NCBI GenBank assembly: GCA_944321005.1
Contig: CALUJT010000035.1
Span: 1-12,908, forward strand
DNA: 12,908 nt
Reading direction: 5' to 3'
Source: an uncultured Atopobiaceae bacterium
Lineage (GTDB): Bacteria; Actinomycetota; Coriobacteriia; Coriobacteriales; Atopobiaceae
Shown here piece after piece: positions 6,230 to 12,908 of this stretch (its first letter is position 1; every line of letters starts with the position of its first letter). Under the pieces are notes generated by a model. It was not told where the DNA came from. It ran no database searches and worked only from the letters and a program-made list of their open reading frames with translations. The position numbers and the translations under genes were made by a program.

Positions 6230-6733
6230 CTACGCGGAAGCGGGCTCGGCGAGGACGGTTCCCTCGGGGAAGGCCCGGCGGAAGAGCCAGCGGGAGACGG
6301 GACCGGCCACGAGCAGGTTCCAGGGCAGGGCCGCGACGAAGTTCCACGGGATGTTCGCGAGCCACGTGGGAAGGATCATCGCGGGGTCGCCCACGTGGGC
6401 GAACGCCTCGATCGCGCCGTAGAGGGACATGAGGAGCACCATGGGGAGGACCATCATCGTGCTGATGGCCAGCGTGATCGCAAGGCGGCTGCTCTTGCCG
6501 GGCGTCACCAGGAAGCGGAACGCGAACCACTTGGCAAACCGGCTGGCCACGAGGACGTCGAGGAGCATGGCTACGACGTAGGCGGGTGGGAAGCCGAGCC
6601 AGGCCGCGGCCAGCGTCTCCAGGCTAAAGTCCCAGCCGTGGACGCGTGCGACGTTGTAGAGGGACATCCAGAGCACCATGCAGAAGCACATGATGACGGT
6701 GAAGATGAGGCTCTCGCGCTTGTTGGTGGGCAT
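6230..6733 (-). CDS. DUF2798 family integral membrane protein
   Basis: A 167-residue membrane protein with four hydrophobic segments arranged as two similar halves: ESLIFTVIMCFCMVLWMSLY (about residues 7-26), a second around LAAAWLGFPPAYVVAMLLDVL, a third LAITLAISTMMVLPMVLLMSLY and a fourth WNFVAALPWNLLVAGPVSRW. The repeated hydrophobic-MSLY end of segments 1 and 3 shows the internal duplication typical of two-unit DUF2798 proteins. Function is not established. The start is the ATG at 6733; AAAGG is about 11 bases upstream, longer than ideal. The frame stays open to 6811 but that extension runs into the preceding terminator. It is convergent with the esterase gene. Confidence 0.87.
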   Translation of the reverse strand: MPTNKRESLIFTVIMCFCMVLWMSLYNVARVHGWDFSLETLAAAWLGFPPAYVVAMLLDVLVASRFAKWFAFRFLVTPGKSSRLAITLAISTMMVLPMVLLMSLYGAIEAFAHVGDPAMILPTWLANIPWNFVAALPWNLLVAGPVSRWLFRRAFPEGTVLAEPASA

Positions 6734-6777
6734 AGGCAGGCAAACCTTTCTCGACGGGTGCGGGCGCCGCTCGACAC

Positions 6778-6820
6778 ACAAAAAGACTGGCGTACCGATT
6801 CGCGCGGGCACGCCAGCCTG
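6778..6820 (-). terminator. Intrinsic terminator downstream of the GNAT gene
   Basis: On the minus strand CTGGCGT (6817-6811) pairs with ACGCCAG (6794-6788) around a 16-base loop. AG/CT flanks extend the stem past one mismatch, and TCTTTTTGTG follows directly. This separates the acetyltransferase from the DUF2798 gene. Confidence 0.8.
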
Positions 6821-6921
6821 GATATGCGGTCAGTTGTGAGCGGCTGTGGAGAATACCCTATCAAGTTACGTGGCCGCACGTAAGCGTTTTGTTTGTGGAG
6901 GCCGAGCCGGACTCGCGTGGG

Positions 6922-7389
6922 TCAGGAGGCCTGCTCCGGGAGCCGCATGTAGAGCAGCGGGTAGGGGCGCCCCTCCTCGTCGAGGTCCGTCCGGCGGTAG
7001 GTGGAAAAGCCCATGTGCTCGTAGAAGCCCACGGCCTGAGGATTCTGCTCGTTGACGGTGAGCTCAGCCACGCCGAGGCGGTCGATCCCGTACGTAAGGA
7101 GCTCGCGCCCGAGGCCCTGCCCGCGTGCCTCCGGATCGAGGAAGAGCATCTCCAGGCGGCCGTCCTGCACGCCCATGAAGCCCACGGCCTCACCATCCTT
7201 CTCGGCCACGACCAGCGCACCCACGCCCATGAGCGCCTGCGGGACGAACGGCTTGATCTCGGCGACCTCGGCATCAGAGAGGAACTCGTGCGTGGCGCGC
7301 ACCGAGCGCTCCCACACACGGACGAGAAGGTTGACGAGCTCCGGCATGCGCTCGGAGACGGGACATATTTCCACGCTGCTGCCTGCCAT
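6922..7389 (-). CDS. GNAT family N-acetyltransferase (YjaB-like)
   Basis: A 155-residue acetyl-CoA-dependent acetyltransferase. It resembles Escherichia coli YjaB along its length: LVRVWERSVRATHEFLSDAE near the N-terminus, a central strand VGFMGVQDGRLEMLFLDPEA, the acetyl-CoA pyrophosphate loop RGQGLGRELL (the Q/RxxGxG/A motif), then TVNEQNPQAVGFYEHMGF and a YPLLYMRL ending. The natural acceptor of this subfamily is not well defined, so the substrate is left open. The ATG at 7389 has AAAGGA 5 bases upstream. It appears monocistronic: a clear intrinsic terminator lies about 100 bases after the stop, and 155 bases separate it from TrmL upstream. Confidence 0.92.
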   Translation of the reverse strand: MAGSSVEICPVSERMPELVNLLVRVWERSVRATHEFLSDAEVAEIKPFVPQALMGVGALVVAEKDGEAVGFMGVQDGRLEMLFLDPEARGQGLGRELLTYGIDRLGVAELTVNEQNPQAVGFYEHMGFSTYRRTDLDEEGRPYPLLYMRLPEQAS

Positions 7390-7544
7390 GCGGGTCCTTT
7401 CTCTGCGCTGATGCAGGTAGATGATAGTATGTCTTGCACGGCGCGGGAAGATTATGGCTCGCTACGGAGGGTGACAGGCCATAGGGCGCCGTCAACACGC
7501 GTGCTCGTGGCATCTACGAGGGGCCTCTTTAGCTGGACGACGTC
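7390..7544. other. Intergenic region between TrmL and GNAT genes
   Basis: A 155-base gap. It should hold the GNAT promoter; a TACTAT-like -10 on the minus strand around 7420-7430 is the only candidate and lacks a clear -35. A small CTCGT/ACGAG stem is present downstream of TrmL without a T-tract. Nothing else was recognised. Confidence 0.3.
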
Positions 7545-8120
7545 TCACATTCCGCCGAACCCGGTCTGACGCAGTGCCTCGTAGAGCACGATGGCGGCGG
7601 CGTTGGAGAGGTTGAGCGCGCTGATGCGGTAGTCCTCTGGGTTCACGAAGTTGCCGCAGACGTCCTGGGCGAGGAGCGCGGCGTGGTCGATCTGCTGCCC
7701 TGGCGCGCCCCAGCTCGCTGCGTTGTCGAGCGAGACAGCGTCTGGCAGCATGGGTATGCGCTCGCAGAGGTCCGCGTGTGCCGCCAGGAGCTCCTCCGGA
7801 AGCCCCACGCTCTCGCAGCCAAAGACGAGGTAGTCACCGTCATGGTAGTGCGCCTCGGCATAGGTGCGCCGCGCCTTCTTGGTGAGGAGGTGGAGGCGGG
7901 CGTCGGGTCCGGCTGCCTCGAGGAACGCGCCCCAGTTGTCATGGACCGTGACGTCGAGACCCTCCCAGTAGCCGAGTCCCGCGCGACGCAGCGACCGCTC
8001 GTCCAGGGAGAACCCGAGTGGTCCCACGAGGTGCAGCCGCGATCCCGTGACCACGCACGTCCTCCCTATGTTTCCGGTGTTCGCCGGGATCTCCGGCGCC
8101 ACGAGTACGACGTTGAACAA
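7545..8120 (-). CDS. trmL: tRNA (cytidine/uridine-34-2'-O)-methyltransferase TrmL
   Basis: A 191-residue SPOUT-class methyltransferase that uses S-adenosylmethionine to 2'-O-methylate the wobble base (position 34) of leucine tRNAs. Seen: the N-terminal block VLVAPEIPANTGNIGRTC, LHLVGPLGFSLDER, the knot motif YLVFGCESVGLPEEL, RIPM and the C-terminal SPOUT helix LNLSNAAAIVLYEALRQ, in the usual order and at normal length. Compared with many TrmL proteins, SLNLSN reads ALNLSN. The start is TTG at 8120 with GGGAGGAG immediately upstream (GGAGG ends 4 bases before); no ATG or GTG is available upstream without entering the lipoprotein gene. It lies 50 bases after the lipoprotein stop on the same strand; co-transcription is possible but no functional tie is evident. 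Confidence 0.95.
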   Translation of the reverse strand: MFNVVLVAPEIPANTGNIGRTCVVTGSRLHLVGPLGFSLDERSLRRAGLGYWEGLDVTVHDNWGAFLEAAGPDARLHLLTKKARRTYAEAHYHDGDYLVFGCESVGLPEELLAAHADLCERIPMLPDAVSLDNAASWGAPGQQIDHAALLAQDVCGNFVNPEDYRISALNLSNAAAIVLYEALRQTGFGGM

Positions 8121-8170
8121 GTCTCCTCCCGGCAGGTCCGGCCCAGGTCTGGCTAAGGATTGGCCCTCGA

Positions 8171-9703
8171 TTAGATCTCGGCGAGGTCGTCTCCGACCTT
8201 CGCCTGATCGTCCAGCGCCACGATGACGACCTCGTGCCCGCCAAATCCTACCGACCCGATTGTCCCCTCGGTGAAGCAGGCAACGATGGCGTGGTCGGTG
8301 CGATAGATGAAGGTGCGGTCCTCGAGGAACAGGTCGTTCGTCACCTGGTCGTAGTCGACGTCCGCACCGAGGTCGCTCGGGTTCTCGGCGAGAAACGCCC
8401 GGAGGCCCGCCTTTGCCGCGAGCTTGAGCTCGCTCTCGCTCATGCCGAGGGCGTCGGTCGCCGGAATCTCCGCACCCTTGTCGAGGTCGTAGAACCTGCC
8501 GCTCACGTAGCGGGTGCCGTGCGCCCCGCCGTAGAAGGAGTAGCGGTCGAGGCGGACGCTCGCGATCGAGCCGTCTATGGAGGCGGTGGTGTCGTTGCAC
8601 CATAGGATTTGCTCGGGGGAGCCGCCGTCGTCCCCTGCCGCAGCCTCGGCGGTCATTGCCTCCTGTGCGGCGAGCCGTTCGGCAAACTCCTGCCGGAGGG
8701 TCTCGTTGAGGCGGGACAGCTGCTCGGGCACCTCCCCGTCCGACGTCTTGAACTGGGGGTAAGACCAGAGGTTCGTCTCCTCCCAGGAGCCTGCGCCCGC
8801 CTGATATGCGGAGACGGTGATCTCCCGGGAGACGTCTGACGCGGCGTAGGCGGTCTCGTCGGCGCTCTCCTCGACGCCGGTGTCGACGGCGCCCTCGAGC
8901 AGGGAGATCACGCGCTGGGCCTCGGCGACCGTCTCGGGGACGGTGTGCAGGGTGACGCCCTCGTCCGGCATGGCGGCGCCATAGCCCATGAGCGACCAGT
9001 AGTCGCTGGTCACGGGGCGTTCCATGGCGGTGCGGAAACCTTCGGCGTCGCTCGGTGCGCCGTCGACCGTGAAGACGTTGACGCTTCCGTCGAAGTTGTA
9101 TTCCTGCAGGTAGGAGAGGACTTGGACGAAGGCGCCGTCGCGCAGCGCGTACGCGCAGCCGCCGGAGCGCTCGCCAACCTCCGAGGGCCCGTATATCGTG
9201 GCAAGCACGACGGGCTCCCCGTCGAGCGTGGCGTCCTCAAAGCCGGTGAGCACGTCTTGTCCGTGTGAGAACGCGTCGGGATCGTCGAGCGCGCAGACGA
9301 GCTCGCCGTCGCGGACCGTCCAGATTTCCACCACGTAGGGGTGCATGTAGTCGGCATCGTCCGGGTTGCGGTGGCCGAGCACGAGCTCCTCGACGCCATC
9401 CCCGTCGTAATCTCTGAGGAGAACTAGGTTGAGGCCGGTGCCCGTCTGGGTCTCGTAGTCGGATTCCGCGGGGCCCTCGTAGGAGGGCTCGCCGTAGGCG
9501 GCAACGTATTCCGTGACTTTCCCCGCGTAGAGGCTGTAGGCCTCCTGCCGCGGGTCCGGCTCCGGGGTCTCCTCGGCATCGGCCGCCGGGGCCATCTCGC
9601 CCGCGGGGTCCGGTGCCATCTGTGGCGTTGTCGAGCAGCCCGCAAGGGCAATCGCCCCGACGAGAGCCATCGTTGCCAGCGATCGCGTGCGTTGACTGCG
9701 CAT
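8171..9703 (-). CDS. Secreted lipoprotein with Ca-binding-like repeat and DUF3298-like C-terminal domain
   Basis: A 510-residue predicted lipoprotein. It begins with a basic N-region (RSQRTR), a hydrophobic core and the lipobox LAGC, with Cys23 as the lipidation site. An acidic, proline-rich linker follows (about residues 27-52). The first domain (about 55-270) contains LVLLRDYDGDGVEELVLG, in which DYDGDGVEE resembles the calcium-binding loop of FG-GAP/dockerin-type repeats. The second half (about 290-510) looks like a DUF4163/DUF3298 (RsiV-like) extracellular module, with SFYGGAHGTRYVSGRFYDL and a C-terminal GFGGHEVVIVAL strand. Such modules occur in anti-sigma or cell-wall-binding proteins, but no transmembrane anti-sigma part is present here. 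The ATG at 9703 has AAGGGCGG upstream. Function not known; location is the outer face of the membrane. Confidence 0.88.
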   Translation of the reverse strand: MRSQRTRSLATMALVGAIALAGCSTTPQMAPDPAGEMAPAADAEETPEPDPRQEAYSLYAGKVTEYVAAYGEPSYEGPAESDYETQTGTGLNLVLLRDYDGDGVEELVLGHRNPDDADYMHPYVVEIWTVRDGELVCALDDPDAFSHGQDVLTGFEDATLDGEPVVLATIYGPSEVGERSGGCAYALRDGAFVQVLSYLQEYNFDGSVNVFTVDGAPSDAEGFRTAMERPVTSDYWSLMGYGAAMPDEGVTLHTVPETVAEAQRVISLLEGAVDTGVEESADETAYAASDVSREITVSAYQAGAGSWEETNLWSYPQFKTSDGEVPEQLSRLNETLRQEFAERLAAQEAMTAEAAAGDDGGSPEQILWCNDTTASIDGSIASVRLDRYSFYGGAHGTRYVSGRFYDLDKGAEIPATDALGMSESELKLAAKAGLRAFLAENPSDLGADVDYDQVTNDLFLEDRTFIYRTDHAIVACFTEGTIGSVGFGGHEVVIVALDDQAKVGDDLAEI

Positions 9704-9789
9704 GGTGAGCCGCCCTTCGGTTTTGCCCTGTCCGCACTCCCAAGTGTAGGGCCTCCGCGGCCCTGATGCGCGATGGGAGGAGAATTATG

Positions 9790-9845
9790 GCCCTACGTGC
9801 GATGTCCGGGCGACCCCGTGCGAGGTTTCGCCCTTCGTGCGATGC
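9790..9845 (+). repeat. Left arm of a perfect 56-bp inverted repeat
   Basis: From GCCCTACGTGCGATG at its outer end to CCCTTCGTGCGATGC at its inner end, this arm is the exact reverse complement of 9945-10000, with no mismatch or gap over 56 bases. It contains three spaced copies of a CGTGCGAKG motif. Confidence 0.95.
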
Positions 9846-9944
9846 AAATCTGGTGGAAAAACGACAGGCGGCGAAATAGATAGCAACGTTCTCCCATGAT
9901 TAAATATCAAATAAGAAACTGAATATTCAAATTGGTCGAAAAAG
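9846..9944. other. AT-rich 99-base core enclosed by the inverted repeat
   Basis: Base composition changes sharply from the GC-rich arms. It holds the palindrome TGAATATTCA (9920-9929). On the minus strand TTGAAT (9930-9925) and GATATT (9908-9903) are 16 bases apart, a weak promoter-like pair directed toward the lipoprotein gene. No credible coding sequence. Confidence 0.5.
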
Positions 9945-10000
9945 GCATCGCACGAAGGGCGAAACCTCGCACGGGGTCGCCCGGACATCGCACGTAGGGC
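9945..10000 (-). repeat. Right arm of the perfect 56-bp inverted repeat
   Basis: Exact reverse complement of 9790-9845. The outer boundary is sharp: after GTAGGGC the right flank reads AAAACCTCGCAG while the left flank reads CATAATTC. No short target-site duplication is visible outside the arms. Confidence 0.95.
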
Positions 10001-10012
10001 AAAACCTCGCAG
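9946..10012 (+). repeat. Two tandem 27-base units with 40-base period
   Basis: CATCGCACGAAGGGCGAAAC plus CTCGCAC (9946-9972) and CATCGCACGTAGGGCAAAAC plus CTCGCAG (9986-10012) differ at 3 of 27 positions and are separated by 13 bases. The second unit extends 12 bases beyond the inverted-repeat arm, so the arm is built from a smaller repeating unit. Confidence 0.85.
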
Positions 10013-10036
10013 CGGGAGCTTCTCCCCGTGGCCCGC

Positions 10037-10042
10037 TATACT
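10037..10042 (+). promoter_or_regulatory. Possible -10 box (TATACT) of the def-like/uvrA-like operon
   Basis: TATACT lies 45 bases before the deformylase-like start codon and matches the consensus at five of six bases. No recognisable -35 is present 16-18 bases upstream, where the sequence is GC-rich. Confidence 0.4.
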
Positions 10043-10086
10043 ATCGTGAGCAGCAAGATGGCAATACGCAGTTCGAAAGGAACCTC

Positions 10087-10506
10087 ATGATCAAGGACCT
10101 GGTGCACGACGACACCATCCTCTCCACTCCGTGCGAGCCCGCGACCGCCGAGGACGCCCCCGTGGCTCAGGACCTCGTGGACACGCTCGCCTCCATTGAC
10201 GACGCGGTCTGCCTGGCGGCCAACCAGATTGGCGTGACCAAGGCCATCATCGCCTTCCAGGACGACAAGGACGAGGTCCACGTCATGTACAACCCCAAGG
10301 TTCTCATGGGTCTGGGTGGCGCCAAGGTCGAGGAGAGCTGCCTTACGCACGAGGAGGTCTCCAAGGTCACGCGCTTCGCCAAGATCAAGGTGTCGTTCGA
10401 CGACCTCGTGGACGGACAGCTCAAGGCCCGTCGTCGCGACTACGTAGGCTGGACCGCGCAGATGATTCAGCACATGGTCGACCACTGCAAGGGCAAGCTG
10501 GTCTAG
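10087..10506 (+). CDS. def: Peptide deformylase-like protein with altered active-site motif
   Basis: A 139-residue protein of the polypeptide deformylase family, which normally removes the formyl group from the starting methionine of new proteins. The fold motifs are present: motif 1 CLAANQIG (42-49; normally GxGxAAxQ), motif 2 ESCLT (83-87; normally EGCLS) with the metal-ligand Cys85, and motif 3 QHMVDH (128-133; normally QHEXDH). Metal-ligand histidines H129 and H133 and the motif 1 glutamine Q47 are kept, but the general-base glutamate is Met130 and the motif 1 glycines are Ala/Cys. It resembles the short (about 136-residue) second deformylases of Firmicutes. It may be inactive, altered in chemistry, or a binding protein. 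The ATG has GAAAGGA about 6 bases upstream. The uvrA-like gene starts one base after its stop. Confidence 0.88.
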   Translation: MIKDLVHDDTILSTPCEPATAEDAPVAQDLVDTLASIDDAVCLAANQIGVTKAIIAFQDDKDEVHVMYNPKVLMGLGGAKVEESCLTHEEVSKVTRFAKIKVSFDDLVDGQLKARRRDYVGWTAQMIQHMVDHCKGKLV

Positions 10507-10507
10507 C

Positions 10508-12908
10508 ATGCCCCTCCGCGCCGAGGCCGCCCCGGACCACATAGAGATTCGGGGCGCCCGCGTCCACAATCTCAGGAACATCGACGTCGACATCCCCCTG
10601 AACGAGCTCGTGGGGGTTGCCGGCGTTTCTGGTTCGGGCAAGAGCTCGCTTGCGCTGGGCACGCTCTATGCGGAGGGCTCGCGACGCTATCTCGACGCGC
10701 TCTCCACTTATACGCGTCGCCGCATCTCGCAGACGGGGCGCGCCACCGTGGACGAGGTGCTGCACGTCCCGGCGGCGCTCGCCCTGCGCCAGCGCCCCGC
10801 GGTGCCGAGCGTCCACTCGACCTTTGGCACCTCCACCGAGCTCCTCAACTATCTGCGCCTGCTCTTCTCGCGACTGGGCAGCCACGTTTGTCCCAACGGG
10901 CATCGCGTGCCGCCCTCCATGGACGTGGCGCTCGGCCGAGCCACGCGCTGTCCGGTCTGCGGCGTGGAGTTCATGGGGCCGGGCGCGGAGGACCTGGCCT
11001 TCAACAGTGGCGGCGCGTGCGCCACCTGCGGCGGCACCGGCGTGGTGCGCACCGTCGACGAGGCCGCCCTTGTCCCGGACGAGAGCATCTCCATCGACGA
11101 CGGGGCGGTGCTTCCGTGGGGAAGCCTCATGTGGGACCTCATGAAGCAGGTGTGCGGTGCCATGGGCGTGCGCACCAACGTGCCGTTTTGCGAGCTCACG
11201 CCCGAGGAGCGCGACATCGTCTTCCATGGTCCCATGGAAAAGAAGCACATCCTCTATCGGGCCAAGAAGGGCGACGCCTTCGCCGAGATGGACTTCACCT
11301 ACTACAGCGCGGTCAACACGGTGAAAAACGCGCTCTCCAAGGCCAAGGACGAGAAGGGCCTCGCGCGCGTGGCGCGGTTCCTGCGCGAGGACATGTGCCC
11401 GGACTGCGGCGGCACACGCCTCTCGGCCGCCGCGCGCGCACCCGAGATTGACGGCATGAGCCTCGCGGACGTCGCCAACATGACGCTCGACGAGCTTGCC
11501 ACCTGGGTGCCCACGGTCCCGGGGCTCATGCCCAAGGAGATGCGGTCCATGGCGCGGACCATCTGCGCCGAGACGGAAGAGCCCATCTGCCGCCTCCGCC
11601 AGCTCGGCCTGGGCTACCTCTCGCTCGACCGTGCCAGCTCCACGCTCTCGACGGGCGAGCGTCAGCGAGTCCAGCTTGCGCGCGCCGTGCGCAACCGCAC
11701 CACGGGCGTGCTCTACGTGCTGGACGAGCCGTCGATCGGCCTTCACCCCTCCAACGTGGAGGGCCTGCTCGGCGTGGTGGACGACCTGCTGGCAGACGGC
11801 AACTCCGTCGTGCTGGTGGACCACGACGTGCGCGTGCTGCGCCACGCGGACCATCTCGTGGAGATCGGCCCCGGGTCCGGCGCCGAGGGCGGTCGCGTCA
11901 TCGCCCAGGGCAGCGTGGCGGAGGTCGAGAAGAACCCGGCGTCGCGCATCGGCCCCTTCCTCTCCGGCGCGCGGCACGTGCGCGCTCGTGCGCGGGCCGT
12001 TGAAGGGGAGGTCTTCTCGGCCGGGTCGCTGCGCCTGGAGACGGGCGCCATCCACACGGTGCGTCCGCTCGTGGTCGAGATTCCCCGCGGGCGTCTCACG
12101 GCGGTGACGGGCGTCTCCGGTTCCGGGAAGACGACGCTCGTGCTGGAGAGCCTGGTCCCCGCCCTGCGCGCCGACATCGCGGGCGAGCCGCTGCCGGCGC
12201 ACGTCCGCTCGGTCGATGCCGCGGGCCTGCGTCGCACCAACCTCATCGATGCCACGCCCATCGGCGCGAACGTTCGCTCGACGGTCGCCACCTACTCCGG
12301 CGTCCTCGACGACCTGAGGCGCGCCTACGCCAAGCTCCCGGAGTCCCGCGAGCGCGGCTACAGGGCCGGGGCGTTCTCGTACAACACCGGGTCGCTCCGC
12401 TGCCCCACCTGCGACGGCACGGGGCAGATATCGCTGGACGTGCAGTTCCTCCCCGACGTGGACATCCCCTGCCCGGACTGCGGCGGCGCGCGCTACGGGC
12501 GCGAGGCGTGGGACGTTCGCCTCGCCGGCGACGTGAGCCTGCCGGAGCTTCTCTCCTACACGGTGGACCAGGCCCGGGAGGCCCTGGCGGTGACGAGCCT
12601 GCGCTCCGCCAAGGGCAAGCTCGAGGTGCTGCACGACCTTGGGCTCGGCTACCTCACGCTGGGCGAGGCCACGCCGGCGCTCTCGGGAGGCGAGGCCCAG
12701 CGCCTCAAGCTCGCGAGCGAGCTCACGCGCGACCAGGCAGACGCCCTCTTCGTCTTTGACGAGCCCACCATCGGCCTGCACCCGCTCGACGTCGAGGTAC
12801 TTCTCGGCGTGTTGCAGCGTCTCATTGAGAACGGCGCCACCGTCGTGCTGGTCGAGCACGACCTGGACGTGGTCGCCGGCGCGGACTGGCTCGTCGGCCA
12901 GGGCCCCG
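10508..12908 (+). CDS. uvrA: UvrA-family ABC ATPase lacking the UvrB-binding insertion (class II UvrA-like), 3' truncated by the window
   Basis: About 800 residues are present; the frame is still open at the right edge and probably only a short C-terminal tail is missing. Two ABC cassettes are seen. The first has Walker [10 protein letters not shown] (about 39-47), signature [12 protein letters not shown] (a change from LSGGE) and [13 protein letters not shown]. The second has Walker [10 protein letters not shown], a perfect [12 protein letters not shown] and [12 protein letters not shown]. Cysteine pairs [27 protein letters not shown] and CPDCGG suggest zinc modules. The segment after Walker A moves directly from the LRLLFSRLG region to cysteine pairs without the roughly 130-residue UvrB-binding domain of housekeeping UvrA. 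Class II UvrAs are linked to DNA-damage tolerance and to resistance to DNA-binding drugs. The ATG follows the def-like stop by one base, so translation is probably coupled. Confidence 0.92.
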   Translation, partial: MPLRAEAAPDHIEIRGARVHNLRNIDVDIPLNELVGVAGVSGSGKSSLALGTLYAEGSRRYLDALSTYTRRRISQTGRATVDEVLHVPAALALRQRPAVPSVHSTFGTSTELLNYLRLLFSRLGSHVCPNGHRVPPSMDVALGRATRCPVCGVEFMGPGAEDLAFNSGGACATCGGTGVVRTVDEAALVPDESISIDDGAVLPWGSLMWDLMKQVCGAMGVRTNVPFCELTPEERDIVFHGPMEKKHILYRAKKGDAFAEMDFTYYSAVNTVKNALSKAKDEKGLARVARFLREDMCPDCGGTRLSAAARAPEIDGMSLADVANMTLDELATWVPTVPGLMPKEMRSMARTICAETEEPICRLRQLGLGYLSLDRASSTLSTGERQRVQLARAVRNRTTGVLYVLDEPSIGLHPSNVEGLLGVVDDLLADGNSVVLVDHDVRVLRHADHLVEIGPGSGAEGGRVIAQGSVAEVEKNPASRIGPFLSGARHVRARARAVEGEVFSAGSLRLETGAIHTVRPLVVEIPRGRLTAVTGVSGSGKTTLVLESLVPALRADIAGEPLPAHVRSVDAAGLRRTNLIDATPIGANVRSTVATYSGVLDDLRRAYAKLPESRERGYRAGAFSYNTGSLRCPTCDGTGQISLDVQFLPDVDIPCPDCGGARYGREAWDVRLAGDVSLPELLSYTVDQAREALAVTSLRSAKGKLEVLHDLGLGYLTLGEATPALSGGEAQRLKLASELTRDQADALFVFDEPTIGLHPLDVEVLLGVLQRLIENGATVVLVEHDLDVVAGADWLVGQGP

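Larger units (their letters stand above)
9704..10086. other. 383-base non-coding interval between divergent lipoprotein and def-like genes
   Basis: It contains, left to right, the lipoprotein upstream region with a GGGCCGCGGAGGCCC-type hairpin, a perfect 56-bp inverted repeat with an AT-rich 99-base core (9790-10000), a partial third repeat unit, and a TATACT -10-like box before the deformylase-like gene. A 67-codon minus-strand frame (9785-9988) crosses the repeat, but its two ends are encoded by the two complementary arms and it is not considered a gene. Confidence 0.7.

Noticed and set aside
8121..8603. N-terminal extension of TrmL to 8603
   Set aside because: It runs inside the lipoprotein gene; the TTG at 8120 has a strong ribosome binding site and coincides with the family start.
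9785..9988. A 67-codon minus-strand frame crossing the inverted repeat
   Set aside because: Both ends are encoded by the complementary repeat arms and the middle by the AT-rich core; there is no ribosome binding site of note and no recognisable protein character.
9790..10000. IS element or transposon ends
   Set aside because: No transposase is encoded between or near the arms and no target-site duplication is visible; a non-autonomous element remains possible and is covered in the findings.
9946..10012. CRISPR-like array
   Set aside because: Only two direct units, a 13-base spacer, differences between units, and no cas genes nearby.
10421..12859. An 812-codon minus-strand open frame
   Set aside because: It is exactly antisense to the UvrA-like gene, whose frame has clear Walker and signature motifs; long antisense frames are expected in GC-rich coding DNA. 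Its translation is Arg/Ala/His/Val-rich with no recognisable domain.

Overview
The window looks like a chromosomal segment from a high-GC Gram-positive bacterium. The best guess is the class Coriobacteriia (an Olsenella/Atopobium/Collinsella-like gut or oral anaerobe). Reasons are the GC-rich third positions with long antisense reading frames, the GTG and TTG starts, short intergenic gaps, purine-rich ribosome binding sites, and the gene set (DUF1848, YtrA/YtrB-type ABC cassette, SirTM/zinc-macrodomain pair, UvrA paralogue without the UvrB-binding insertion). The placement is inferred from overall character; there is no rRNA or marker gene to confirm it.

Left region (1-2186): a minus-strand cluster reads NAD(P)-binding SDR/NmrA-like reductase, then zinc-type macrodomain ADP-ribosyl hydrolase, then the N-terminal third of a class M sirtuin (SirTM), which runs off the left edge. 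Divergent from it is an HxlR/MarR-like regulator with one N-terminal cysteine. The arrangement suggests a redox- or electrophile-responsive operon that carries a reversible protein ADP-ribosylation pair. A DUF1848 iron-sulfur-type protein (2187-3119, minus) ends on the base next to the HxlR stop and has a palindrome resembling a LexA/SOS box just upstream.

Middle (3241-8120): a minus-strand YtrA-like operon of GntR regulator (TTG start), ABC ATPase and ABC-2 permease ends in a strong GC hairpin. Its promoter region, rich in TATAC motifs, is shared with a divergent serine esterase of the Fes/IroE type. Further right on the minus strand are a DUF2798 membrane protein, a YjaB-like GNAT acetyltransferase with a clear intrinsic terminator, and the tRNA wobble methyltransferase TrmL (TTG start).

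Right (8171-12908): a 510-residue lipoprotein with a Ca-binding-like repeat and a DUF3298-like C-terminus reads leftward. A 383-base non-coding interval follows. It holds a perfect 56-bp inverted repeat around a 99-base AT-rich core, the most unusual structure in the window. To its right, on the plus strand, are a small peptide-deformylase-like protein whose HEXXH glutamate is methionine, and, one base later, a UvrA-family ABC ATPase without the usual UvrB-binding insertion, cut by the right edge.

No tRNA, rRNA, CRISPR array or transposase was seen.
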